A stretch of 64,000 bases of DNA from Streptomyces sp. CCM_MD2014 (GTDB lineage Bacteria > Actinomycetota > Actinomycetes > Streptomycetales > Streptomycetaceae): the NCBI RefSeq assembly GCF_000772045.1, contig NZ_CP009754.1:7192001-7256000 (forward strand), given 5' to 3'. The translations under genes were made by a program, and so were the position numbers. The notes under the pieces are model-generated. The model was not told the DNA's origin and did no database searches. It saw nothing but the letters and a program-made list of their open reading frames with translations. Shown piece after piece: positions 41,806 through 50,360 of this stretch. Numbering within the stretch: the stretch's first letter is position 1; every line of letters begins with the position of its first letter.

Positions 41806-43332
41806 GTGACTTCGCCTGCACCGACGGACAGCGTTCCGCCCCAGCTCAGCGCGGGGCCGCGCCCCGCCCCGGGCCCGGCCGCCGACGAGGGGCTGGCGCG
41901 GCGGCTGCGCGCGCTCGCCTGCACGGCGCCGCTGCACGACCTCGACGCGCGCAAGGCCAACCTCGCCGGCGAGTACTCGGTGTACGGCATGGCGGAGGTC
42001 GCCCTCGCCGCCATCGACCTCGTCACGCTGAACATGGACTTCGACACCGGTGCCGACCACGACCAGATAGTGGCCAGGCTGATCCCGCGCGTCGCCGCCC
42101 AGGCCCCGCACCGCCCCGCCGCCGAGCACGAACGGGTGGCCCGCTGGGTCCTGGAGAACCTGATCAACGTCGGCAGCGTCGACCGCGGCTTCCGCGCCGT
42201 GTACGGGACCTTCGGCCCCGACGGCACCTACGTCCGCCGCGACTACGACTTCAAGCTGCTCGAAGAGGTCCCGGGACCCGGCGGCACGGTCTACCTGCGC
42301 ACCACCGACGAGGCGGTCAACGTCCTCGTCGGCGCCCTGGACACCGACGTCACGAGCGCCCAGATCGCCGCCGAGGTCAAGCTCGAGGTGCTGATCAGCC
42401 GCGGCCGCCTCGCCGACGCCCAGCTCGCCGCCGAACAGGCCCGGTACCGGACCGTGCAGTACTCCGAGACCCTGCGCAGGGCCCTGGACGCCACCCGGCG
42501 CAACGTCCGCGCGGTGGACTGGCTCAGCGCCGTCCCCGACATGATCGCCGAGGCCCTGGACCACGTCGCCGACCGGTACCGGCACGAGAACGCGATCCTC
42601 ACCAACATCCGCAAGGCCCGCGACGAGACCGAGGACGCCGAGCACAAGCGCCGCGCCGCCGAGCTGGTGGACATCGTCAAGGACTGCATCCGCCGGCACA
42701 CCCAGCTCCAGTCCCGCCTCCTGGAGGCCGGCCCGCTCTTCCGCGCCGAACAGGACCGGCAGGCCTTCGCCACCCCCCTGACCACCTCAGGCCTCGACCT
42801 GTACGGCCACCTCGTCGCCCCCGTGCTGCCGTTGCCCGTGGAGAGCGCGCTGCGCGTCACCGACGCCTTCTTCGCCCGGGGCACCGGCCTGCGCACGCCC
42901 GTCTCCGTCCGGGTCGGCGACCTCGTCGACATACTCCTCACCCCGCCGGTGGAGCGGGAGCACCTGGGCGCCGAGATGCCGGAGCCCGACCTGATCGCCA
43001 CGCCGGACGACAGCCGCTTCAGCGAGGAGCAGCTCGCCGCCGCCATGGAGCTGCTCGACCTGCCGCACGACGCCCCGCGCCGGCTCTCGGGGCTGCTGGC
43101 GGACGCCCGCGGCCGGGACCCGGAGCTGCCGTACCTCGTCGCCCTGCTCGCGGTCCACGCCGCCAGTCCGCCGGTCGGCACCGCCTACCGCCAGGGCGAG
43201 CCGAAGCTGTTGTTCGCCGTGGACGACGGCACCGAGCTGGACGACCCCGAGTTCGGGGGCGCCGATCTCATCGTCGGCACGGCGCTGCTGGACGCGGCCA
43301 GCATGGCCGCGGACCGCACGGAGGCGGCATGA
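41806..43332 (+). CDS. Kleisin-like subunit of an SMC complex (MksF/JetA-like)
   Basis: A 508-residue mainly helical soluble protein with no enzyme motif. Residues 25-150 could form winged helices; the central part (about 200-310, EVLISRGRLADAQLAAEQARYRTVQYSETLRRAL then RHENAILTNIRKARDETEDAEHKRRAAELVDIVKDC) is a long amphipathic helical bundle; the C-terminus contains another probable winged helix. Size, order and partners fit the MukF/MksF/JetA position, first in an operon with a KITE-like and an SMC-like gene. I infer homology from architecture, not from a recognised domain. GTG 41806 is preceded by TAGTCT at -13 and may be leaderless. Confidence 0.65.
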   Translation: MTSPAPTDSVPPQLSAGPRPAPGPAADEGLARRLRALACTAPLHDLDARKANLAGEYSVYGMAEVALAAIDLVTLNMDFDTGADHDQIVARLIPRVAAQAPHRPAAEHERVARWVLENLINVGSVDRGFRAVYGTFGPDGTYVRRDYDFKLLEEVPGPGGTVYLRTTDEAVNVLVGALDTDVTSAQIAAEVKLEVLISRGRLADAQLAAEQARYRTVQYSETLRRALDATRRNVRAVDWLSAVPDMIAEALDHVADRYRHENAILTNIRKARDETEDAEHKRRAAELVDIVKDCIRRHTQLQSRLLEAGPLFRAEQDRQAFATPLTTSGLDLYGHLVAPVLPLPVESALRVTDAFFARGTGLRTPVSVRVGDLVDILLTPPVEREHLGAEMPEPDLIATPDDSRFSEEQLAAAMELLDLPHDAPRRLSGLLADARGRDPELPYLVALLAVHAASPPVGTAYRQGEPKLLFAVDDGTELDDPEFGGADLIVGTALLDAASMAADRTEAA

Positions 43333-43420
43333 CCGGCCCGCGCCGCCCCGACCACCGTCCCACCCACCGCCCGGCCCGACACCGAGACGCAGAGCGGCAG
43401 CAGAGCAAGGAGTACCGACC

Positions 43421-44302
43421 GTGACCGAGCACGTCGACCGGAGCGAGCCGGCGGCGGGTGCCGCGCCGGCCACCGCGGCCGTCACGCCCGCCGACGCGGC
43501 CGACGCGGCGCGGCTCGTCGCCTTCGGCCTCCAGCCCAAGCTGCTGCCCGCCCGCGACCAGGAGTACGCCGACCTGCTGCGCCGCTACCGCGAGGACCCG
43601 CCCTTCGCGCGGCTCGCCGACGCCGTGGCGGCAGGCCTGGGGCTGGTCGTCCTGGAGGTGTCCCCGCGCGCCGGGATGGCCGTCACCGCCGCCGAGGACT
43701 CGGTGTTCGCCGTCCGCATGGGCGACTACGCGCGCCGCGCCGCCACCGACTCCGGCGACCGCTTCCTGCACGGCCTCGCCCACCTCGCCGTGGCCGCCAT
43801 GGCCTACCCGCGCCCCGAAGACCTCGCCGACGACGGCTACATCGGCCGCGTCACGGTCAACGGCGTGGACGCGTTCGTCCGCCAGGCCTGCCGCAGACTC
43901 GAGGAGCGGTCGGAGCAGCGGGGCGAGAACACCGACCCGGCCACCGACGCCCCCGGCCTGGAGGCCGCCTGGCGGATCTGGGCCAGGCGCAGCGCCACCG
44001 GCGCCACCAAGGACGCGCGCAGACTTCCGGGCTCCACCACCGGCATCGTCGGAAAGGCCGCCGCCTTCCTCACCGAGTCCGGCTTCCTCCAGCGCACCGG
44101 CGACGACCACGGCGGCACCTACCGCACGACGGCCCGCTACCAGCTCCAGGTGCGCGACATGGCGGGCAGCGCCGCCATGGCCGAGCTCCTCGACCTGGGC
44201 GTCGTCCCGGTGACCGACGGCACCGCGACACTGCTGCCCGCCGAGGAGACGGACGACCTGGAGCTGGTCGCCGACGCCGGACTGCCCTTCCACTCCTCCT
44301 GA
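43421..44302 (+). CDS. KITE-like winged-helix subunit (MksE/JetB-like)
   Basis: A 293-residue protein. After a low-complexity 30 residues it has two probable winged-helix units (about 35-150, and 200-255 with KAAAFLTESGFLQRTGDDHGGTYRTTARYQLQVRDMA). This is the tandem-wHTH layout of MukE/MksE/JetB subunits that dimerise on a kleisin. AAGGAG lies eight bases before GTG 43421. It is 88 bases from the upstream gene and 80 from the SMC-like gene. Identification is by size, fold guess and operon position. Confidence 0.65.
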   Translation: MTEHVDRSEPAAGAAPATAAVTPADAADAARLVAFGLQPKLLPARDQEYADLLRRYREDPPFARLADAVAAGLGLVVLEVSPRAGMAVTAAEDSVFAVRMGDYARRAATDSGDRFLHGLAHLAVAAMAYPRPEDLADDGYIGRVTVNGVDAFVRQACRRLEERSEQRGENTDPATDAPGLEAAWRIWARRSATGATKDARRLPGSTTGIVGKAAAFLTESGFLQRTGDDHGGTYRTTARYQLQVRDMAGSAAMAELLDLGVVPVTDGTATLLPAEETDDLELVADAGLPFHSS

Positions 44303-44382
44303 CCGCCCGGCCCTGTCAGAAGGCCGCTCCACTCTGCTCCATCCGAACGTCCCCGACTTCCGAAGACTTACGAGAGTCCGCC

Positions 44383-47300
44383 ATGTACGAGCTGTCCCGG
44401 GTCCGCCTCTACTCCATCGGACCCGCCGGTGCGCGCTACGCCGACACCGTGCTTGACCTGCGCGGTGTGGGCGAGCCCGTGCCCGACCCCGCGCCCGCGC
44501 AGGCGGAGTTCTTCGAGGAGGAGCCGGTCGGCCCGCCGCGCCGGCCCGCGCCCGCGGGTGTGCTCTTCCTGGAGAACGGCGGCGGCAAGTCCGTGCTCCT
44601 CAAACTGATCTTCTCGGTGATGCTGCCGGGCCACCGCAACACCCTGGGCGGCGCCAGCTCCGGCGTGCTGCGCAAGTTCCTGCTCGCCGACGACTGCGGA
44701 CACGTGGCGCTGGAGTGGCAGCACGTGCAGACCGGCGAGTGCGTCGTCGTCGGCAAGGTCAGCGAGTGGCGCGGACGGCAGGTCTCGGGCGACCCGCGGA
44801 AGTTCGCCGAAGCCTGGTACTCCTTCCGGCCCGGCCCCGGACTGACCCTGGACAACCTGCCGGTCGCCGAGGCCACCGCCGTGCGCCCGCCCGTCGAGGG
44901 CGCCTCCGGCGCGCAGGGCAGGCGGCGCACCATGAAGGGCTTCCGCGACGCGCTCACCGAGGCCGGCAAGGCCTACCCGCACCTGGAGGTGCACTGGGAG
45001 GAGATCCACGACCGCTGGATCGAGCACCTCGGCGACCTCGGACTCGACCCCGAACTCTTCCGCTACCAGCGCGAGATGAATGCCGACGAGGGCGAGGCCG
45101 CCGGTCTCTTCGCGGTCAAGAAGGACTCCGACTTCACCGACCTGCTGCTGCGGGCCGTCACCGACACCCGCGACACCGACGGCCTCGCCGACCTGGTCGG
45201 CGGCTTCGGCAACAAGCTGGGCCGGCGTGCCGAGCTGATCGCCGAACGCGACTTCACCGCCGGGTCCGTCGACCTCCTGGGCCGGATCGTCGAGGCCGCC
45301 GAGGCGCGCACCCGCGCCCGCGACATCCACACCGCCGCCGAACGCCGCACCAGGAACCTGGCCCGCCGGCTCTCCGCCCGCGGTGCCCGTGAGCGGGTCC
45401 GGGCGGGAGACCTCGCCCAGCGGGTCACGGCCGCGGCGTACGCCGTCACGCATGCCGAGTCCGCCCGGGACCGCAGCGGTCTCGTCGCCGCCGAACTCGC
45501 CTACCGGCACGCCTCGCTGGCCCTGGCCGGCGCCGAGAAGTCCGCCGCCGCGCAGAAACGCGAACTGGCCGACGCCCGCACCCTGCACTCCGCCTGGCAG
45601 GCTGCCGAGGCCGTGCTGCGCCACCGGGCCGCCGCCGACCGCGTCGCCCGCGTGTCCGCCGCCATCCAGGAGGCCGAGCGGGACGCGGCCCCGGCCCTCG
45701 CCGCCCGTACCAAGGCCGCTGTCGACCTCGTCCGCGCCCTGCACGCGGCGGCCGGCAAGGCCGAGGACCACGCCAACGAGGAGGAGGCGAGGTCCGCCGC
45801 CCTCCAGGAGGTCAGCGACGCCGCCCACCGGGACTCCACCACCGCCGCCACCGAGGCCCAGCGCGCCCGCAGCGAGGCCGGGCACCTGCGCCAGCGCCTC
45901 ACCGAGGTGGAGCAGGAGACCGCCGAGGCAGTCCGGGCCGGCTGGCTGGACGACAGCACGCCCGACGCCGATCCGGCCCGCGCCGCTCTCGCGGCCAGCG
46001 ACGCGGAGAAGACGACCGTCGCCGCCTGGGACGCCGCCCGCGAGGCAGCCCGCCGGGCCACCGAGCACGCCCGTGAGGCCGCCGCCGCGGAGAGCCGCGC
46101 CGAACTGACCGCGGCCCGCGCGGCGGACGCGGCCGCCGCGGCCGAGCGCGCCCTCGAGGGCGAGCGGCGCACCGCCGAGGCACTGGCCGCGGAGGAACGG
46201 CTCGCGGAGCTGCTCGGCCTCGTCGCCGAGTCCCGCCCCGGCATCCCCCAGCCCCGCCGGGACACGGACCGGGACGACCGGGCCGCAGCCCCGAGGGGGT
46301 CCGACGGCGCGCTGACCCCCGAGGAACTCGACCGCTTCGCCGACGAACTGCGCGAACTGCTCGACGACACCGTCACCTCCGCCGAGCGCCAGCTGTTCGA
46401 GCTGCGCACCGCCGCCGCCGACGACTCCCGCATCCTCGGCGCGCTCGGCGACGGCGGGCTCCTGCCGCCCGGCCCCGACGTGCTGGCCACCGTCGAGTTC
46501 CTGGGCGAGCACGGCATCCCCGCCCTGCCCGGCTGGCGCTATCTCGCCCAGGCCGTCGACCCCGCCGACCACGCGCGCGTGCTGGCCGCCCGGCCCGAGC
46601 TGGTCGACGGCGTGATCATCACCGACCCGGACTCGCACACCCGCGCCCGCGAGGTCCTCGGCGACGCGGCCCTGCTGCCGCGCTCCGCCGTCGCCGTCGG
46701 CACGGCCGCCGCCCTCCTCGCGCCGACCCCGGCCCCCGAGTCCGGCACCGGGGACGTCTTCCTCGTACCGCCGAACCCGGCCATGCACGACGAGCAGGCC
46801 GCCGACGAGGAGCGGCACGCGCTGCGCGCCCGGGCCGGCGAGCGGGACGAGGAGATCCGCACGCTCGCCGCCCGCCTCGGCAAGGACCGTGAGCTGGCGG
46901 CCCGGCTCGCCTCCTGGCGCACCGGCTGCCCCGCCGGACGCCTCGCGGAGCTGGCCCGCACCGCCGAGGAGGCCCGCGCCTTCGCCGAGGAGGCCGAGGC
47001 CGAGCTGACCGAGGCCCGCACCCTGCGGGCCGAGGCCGACGAGAGCGCCGCGGAGGCCCTCCACCTGCGGGACGAGCGGCAGGAAGCCGCGCAGAAGGCC
47101 CGCCGCGCCGCCGACGCCCTCGCCGGCCTCGCCTTCCGCCTGCGCGAACGCGCCGGCTGGCAGGCCAAGGTGCGTGAGCTCGCCGACGAGGGAGCCGAGG
47201 CCGAGGCCCGCGCCCAGGCCTGCCTGGAGCGGGCCCGCGCCGCCGACGAGGACCGGCGCGCCGCCCAGCGGGCCGCCGACGACGCCCGCCGCACCGCCCG

Positions 47301-49047
47301 CGCCCTGCGCGCCGAGCGCTCCGAGATCGCCGGCGCCCCCGCCGACGTACCGGAGGAGGCACCGGGAGACGGCGCCGAGGCGTCGAAGGCGTCCCTGCCC
47401 GACCTCCGCGAGGCCTACCGCGCCGCCTCCCAGGTGTACGAGAAGGTCGGCGTCGGCGCCGACCTGCGCGCCGAGCAGGCCCGCGCGGAGAGCGACGAGA
47501 GTGCGGCCCGCGCGGAGCTGGACCGGCTCAGCAACAAGGTCCGCACCCGCGCCGGACAGCTCCTGGAGTCGCCCGACGGCTCCGACGGGCCCTCCCGGCA
47601 GGCCGCCGCCGCCCGCGCCGAGGAACTGGTGCAGCTCCTGGAGACCCGCATGTCCAGCGCGAGCGAACAGCTCGGCCGGCTGCGCGGCGAGGCCGAACGG
47701 CACGCACCCGAGGACGGCGACACCCACACCGACCTGCCCGAGGAGCTCCAGCCGCGCGACACCGAGCACGCCCAGACCCTGCTGCGCACGGCGACGGCCG
47801 AACTCGCCTCCCGCACCGAGGCGCTGGCCCAGGCCCGCGAGGCCCACGCCGAGCTGCTCGGCGCGCACCGCGCCGCCGAGGACGCGGCGGGCGGGTTCGA
47901 CGAGATCGCCGCCATGCTCCGCGACCTGCTGCGCGACCACGCGCCCGAGGAGGAGCAGGACGAGCCCGAGCCCTACGCCGGCGACCTGGAGGAGGCCCGC
48001 AGGGGCGCCGCCGAGGCCCGCCGTTCGCTGCGCGCCTGCGCCGCCGACCTGTCCGCCGCCGAGGCCGCCGTACGCGAGGCGAGCGATGTCCTCGTCCGGC
48101 ACGCCAACTCCACCCGCTACGAGCAGGTCCGCACCCCCGCCCGTCAGCAGATCCGCGAACTGCCCGCCGCCGCGCTGCCCGAGCACGCCGCCAAGTGGGC
48201 GGACGCCTTCGCGCCCCGGCTGCGCGTCCTCACCGACGAGCTGTCCCAGCTCGAGCGCAACCGCGACTCGATCGTGGACCGGCTGCGCGGACTGGTGGAG
48301 TCCGCTCTCGCCACCCTCCGCTCCGCCCAGCGCCTGTCCCGGCTGCCGGAGGGCCTCGGCGAGTGGTCCGGACAGGAGTTCCTGCGCATCCGCTTCGAGG
48401 AACCCGACCAGGCCACCCTCACCGAGCGGCTCGGCGAAGTCGTCGACGAGGCCACCCGCGCCGCCGTGAAGAAGAACTCCGACCTGCGCCGCGACGGCAT
48501 GTCCCTGCTGCTGCGGGGCGTCGCCGCCGCCCTGCAGCCCAAGGGCGTCGCCGTCGAGATCCTCAAGCCCGACGCCGTACTGCGCGCCGAGCGCGTCCCC
48601 GTCGGTCAGATGGGCGACGTCTTCTCCGGCGGCCAGCTGCTCACCGCCGCCATCGCCCTGTACTGCACGATGGCCGCACTGCGCAGCAACGACCGCGGTC
48701 GCGACCGGCACCGCCACGCCGGCACCCTGTTCCTCGACAACCCCATCGGCCGCGCCAACGCCACCTATCTGCTGGAGCTCCAGCGGGCCGTGTCCGACGC
48801 GCTCGGCGTCCAGCTCCTGTACACCACCGGCCTGTTCGACACGACCGCGCTGGCGGAGTTCCCGCTGGTCATCCGGCTGCGCAACGACGCCGACCTCAGG
48901 GCGGGCCTGAAGTACATCAGCGTGGAGGAACACCTGAGGCCCGGCCTGCCCCAGCCGGCCCCCGCCGCCGAGGGAGAGGGCGAGGCGGTGCACAGCGAGA
49001 TCACGGCGACCCGCATGTTCAAGCGCCCCGCGCAGTCGCCCGCGTAA
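44383..49047 (+). CDS. SMC/MukB-like ABC ATPase with long coiled coil
   Basis: A 1554-residue ATPase. The N-terminal head carries Walker A as ENGGGKSVLL (Lys69). The body, about 310-1330, is Ala/Glu/Arg-rich with continuous coiled-coil heptads, broken near 600-780 by a globular stretch that may be the hinge (FLGEHGIPALPGWRYLAQAVDP). The C-terminal head has the ABC signature FSGGQ (about 1414-1418) and Walker B LFLDNPIG (about 1449-1456), with Asn in place of the usual catalytic Glu. These features define an SMC/MukB/JetC-type DNA-loop motor. Expected to act with the two preceding gene products; no nuclease subunit follows. Confidence 0.85.
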   Translation: MYELSRVRLYSIGPAGARYADTVLDLRGVGEPVPDPAPAQAEFFEEEPVGPPRRPAPAGVLFLENGGGKSVLLKLIFSVMLPGHRNTLGGASSGVLRKFLLADDCGHVALEWQHVQTGECVVVGKVSEWRGRQVSGDPRKFAEAWYSFRPGPGLTLDNLPVAEATAVRPPVEGASGAQGRRRTMKGFRDALTEAGKAYPHLEVHWEEIHDRWIEHLGDLGLDPELFRYQREMNADEGEAAGLFAVKKDSDFTDLLLRAVTDTRDTDGLADLVGGFGNKLGRRAELIAERDFTAGSVDLLGRIVEAAEARTRARDIHTAAERRTRNLARRLSARGARERVRAGDLAQRVTAAAYAVTHAESARDRSGLVAAELAYRHASLALAGAEKSAAAQKRELADARTLHSAWQAAEAVLRHRAAADRVARVSAAIQEAERDAAPALAARTKAAVDLVRALHAAAGKAEDHANEEEARSAALQEVSDAAHRDSTTAATEAQRARSEAGHLRQRLTEVEQETAEAVRAGWLDDSTPDADPARAALAASDAEKTTVAAWDAAREAARRATEHAREAAAAESRAELTAARAADAAAAAERALEGERRTAEALAAEERLAELLGLVAESRPGIPQPRRDTDRDDRAAAPRGSDGALTPEELDRFADELRELLDDTVTSAERQLFELRTAAADDSRILGALGDGGLLPPGPDVLATVEFLGEHGIPALPGWRYLAQAVDPADHARVLAARPELVDGVIITDPDSHTRAREVLGDAALLPRSAVAVGTAAALLAPTPAPESGTGDVFLVPPNPAMHDEQAADEERHALRARAGERDEEIRTLAARLGKDRELAARLASWRTGCPAGRLAELARTAEEARAFAEEAEAELTEARTLRAEADESAAEALHLRDERQEAAQKARRAADALAGLAFRLRERAGWQAKVRELADEGAEAEARAQACLERARAADEDRRAAQRAADDARRTARALRAERSEIAGAPADVPEEAPGDGAEASKASLPDLREAYRAASQVYEKVGVGADLRAEQARAESDESAARAELDRLSNKVRTRAGQLLESPDGSDGPSRQAAAARAEELVQLLETRMSSASEQLGRLRGEAERHAPEDGDTHTDLPEELQPRDTEHAQTLLRTATAELASRTEALAQAREAHAELLGAHRAAEDAAGGFDEIAAMLRDLLRDHAPEEEQDEPEPYAGDLEEARRGAAEARRSLRACAADLSAAEAAVREASDVLVRHANSTRYEQVRTPARQQIRELPAAALPEHAAKWADAFAPRLRVLTDELSQLERNRDSIVDRLRGLVESALATLRSAQRLSRLPEGLGEWSGQEFLRIRFEEPDQATLTERLGEVVDEATRAAVKKNSDLRRDGMSLLLRGVAAALQPKGVAVEILKPDAVLRAERVPVGQMGDVFSGGQLLTAAIALYCTMAALRSNDRGRDRHRHAGTLFLDNPIGRANATYLLELQRAVSDALGVQLLYTTGLFDTTALAEFPLVIRLRNDADLRAGLKYISVEEHLRPGLPQPAPAAEGEGEAVHSEITATRMFKRPAQSPA

Positions 49048-49178
49048 CCGCGGTCCGCGCCCACCGTCACCCGCCCCGCTCAGGACGTGAAGCCGGTGTG
49101 GAAATGAAGTGGAGGCGATGTCAGAGGTCCCCCTTATGCTGCTCCAGTTGATCAAGCGGCACCTGGGGAGGGCGCGAC

Positions 49179-50165
49179 ATGTTCGGCAAGCTGTTCGGCA
49201 GGGCGGGGGAGAGACCGGCGGCGGATCCGCACGCCCTCCGCGTCCTGCCCGGGCGCAGGAACGGGACGTACATGGTCCGCGCCCTGGGCGACACGCGGGT
49301 GCTGGCGCTGGTGGAAGCGGCCGACGCGGGGGACTGGGACGGGGTGAAGGCGGCGCTGAGCCCGTTCGACCTCGGCCGGGACCACCAGGTGCTCGGTGAA
49401 CTGGCCGACCTGGACGGGGTGCAGGACTGGATCGGCGGGGCCGTCCAGCACGACGCGGAGCACCGGGCGACCGCGCTGCTCATATCCGGGGCGCGCCACA
49501 TCGCCTGGGGCTGGGAGGCACGGACCGCCGATCTCGCCGTGAACGTCACGCAGGAGCAGTGGCGCGTCTTCCACGAGCGGCTCGAGATCGCCGAGGAACA
49601 GCTGCTGCTCGCCGCCGAGCTGCGGCCGGACTGGATCACCCCCTGGTGCCGCCTCCTCACCTCCGCCCGTGGCATGTCGCTGCCGGACGAGGTCAAACTC
49701 ACCCGGTACGAGGCCGCGCTGCGCCGCGACCCGCTGGACCTGGAAGCCCATGTCGAGCGGGTCTCCCAGCTCCAGCCCCGTTGGGGCGGCGAACCGGGGG
49801 AGGCAATGAGGTACGCCCGCGAGGCGTTCACCCGCGCACCCGAGGGGCACCGCCTCGGCTGTGTGGTGGCCATGGCCCACATCGAGGACTGGGTGGAGTC
49901 GGACAGCCCCAGCTGCCTGGACCTGCCGTACATCCAGAAGGAGCTGCGGGAGGCGGCGCGGCACAGCATCCTCCACCCCGCCTATGAGCGGCGCCCGGGC
50001 TGGCAGCAGGACTTCAACATGTTCGCCATGGCCCTGTCGCTGGCCTCGGAGAGCGTCGTCGCCCCGCGGGTCTTCCACGAGCTGGGCGGCGCCTGCACGC
50101 CGTGGCCCTGGCGCTACATGGCACAGCCCGAGAAGGCCTACGCCCGCTTCCGCCGTCACGCCTGA
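49179..50165 (+). CDS. Hypothetical helical-repeat protein
   Basis: A 328-residue soluble protein of unknown function. It starts with a Lys/Arg/Gly-rich patch (MFGKLFGRAG), then a predicted set of helical hairpins with TPR-like alternation (LALVEAADAGDWDGVKAAL; AEEQLLLAAELRPDWITPW; ALRRDPLDLEAHVERVSQLQP), ending in a Trp/Pro-rich tail. No catalytic residues stand out. GGGAGGG precedes ATG 49179. It lies between the SMC-like gene and the HSP90 gene, all on the same strand, with intergenic gaps of 131 and 195 bases. Confidence 0.8.
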   Translation: MFGKLFGRAGERPAADPHALRVLPGRRNGTYMVRALGDTRVLALVEAADAGDWDGVKAALSPFDLGRDHQVLGELADLDGVQDWIGGAVQHDAEHRATALLISGARHIAWGWEARTADLAVNVTQEQWRVFHERLEIAEEQLLLAAELRPDWITPWCRLLTSARGMSLPDEVKLTRYEAALRRDPLDLEAHVERVSQLQPRWGGEPGEAMRYAREAFTRAPEGHRLGCVVAMAHIEDWVESDSPSCLDLPYIQKELREAARHSILHPAYERRPGWQQDFNMFAMALSLASESVVAPRVFHELGGACTPWPWRYMAQPEKAYARFRRHA

Positions 50166-50360
50166 ACCGGCCGGGCCGCAACGCCCGAACCGGCGGGCCG
50201 CATCCCGGCCGCCGTCACGCGTGAGCCGGTCGGGTCCTGCTCCGGCCGCTGCGACGCCGACCCGGCCGGACCGTACTCCGGCCTCCGGCACGCCCGGTCC
50301 GGCGCCCCTCGCGCCCCATGATCCCCTCACTACTCCACCACGCCACCCCGGGACTGCCCG

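Noticed and set aside
41806..49047. Direct assignment as a Wadjet anti-plasmid defence system
   Set aside because: Wadjet needs a JetD nuclease, and none is present downstream; the known JetA/JetB families were not recognisable. Only the general SMC-kleisin-KITE architecture is claimed.
44368..49155. A 1595-codon open frame on the minus strand across the SMC-like gene
   Set aside because: It is an antisense shadow caused by high GC: Gly/Val/Leu-rich with no domain motifs, while the plus frame has Walker A, signature and Walker B motifs.
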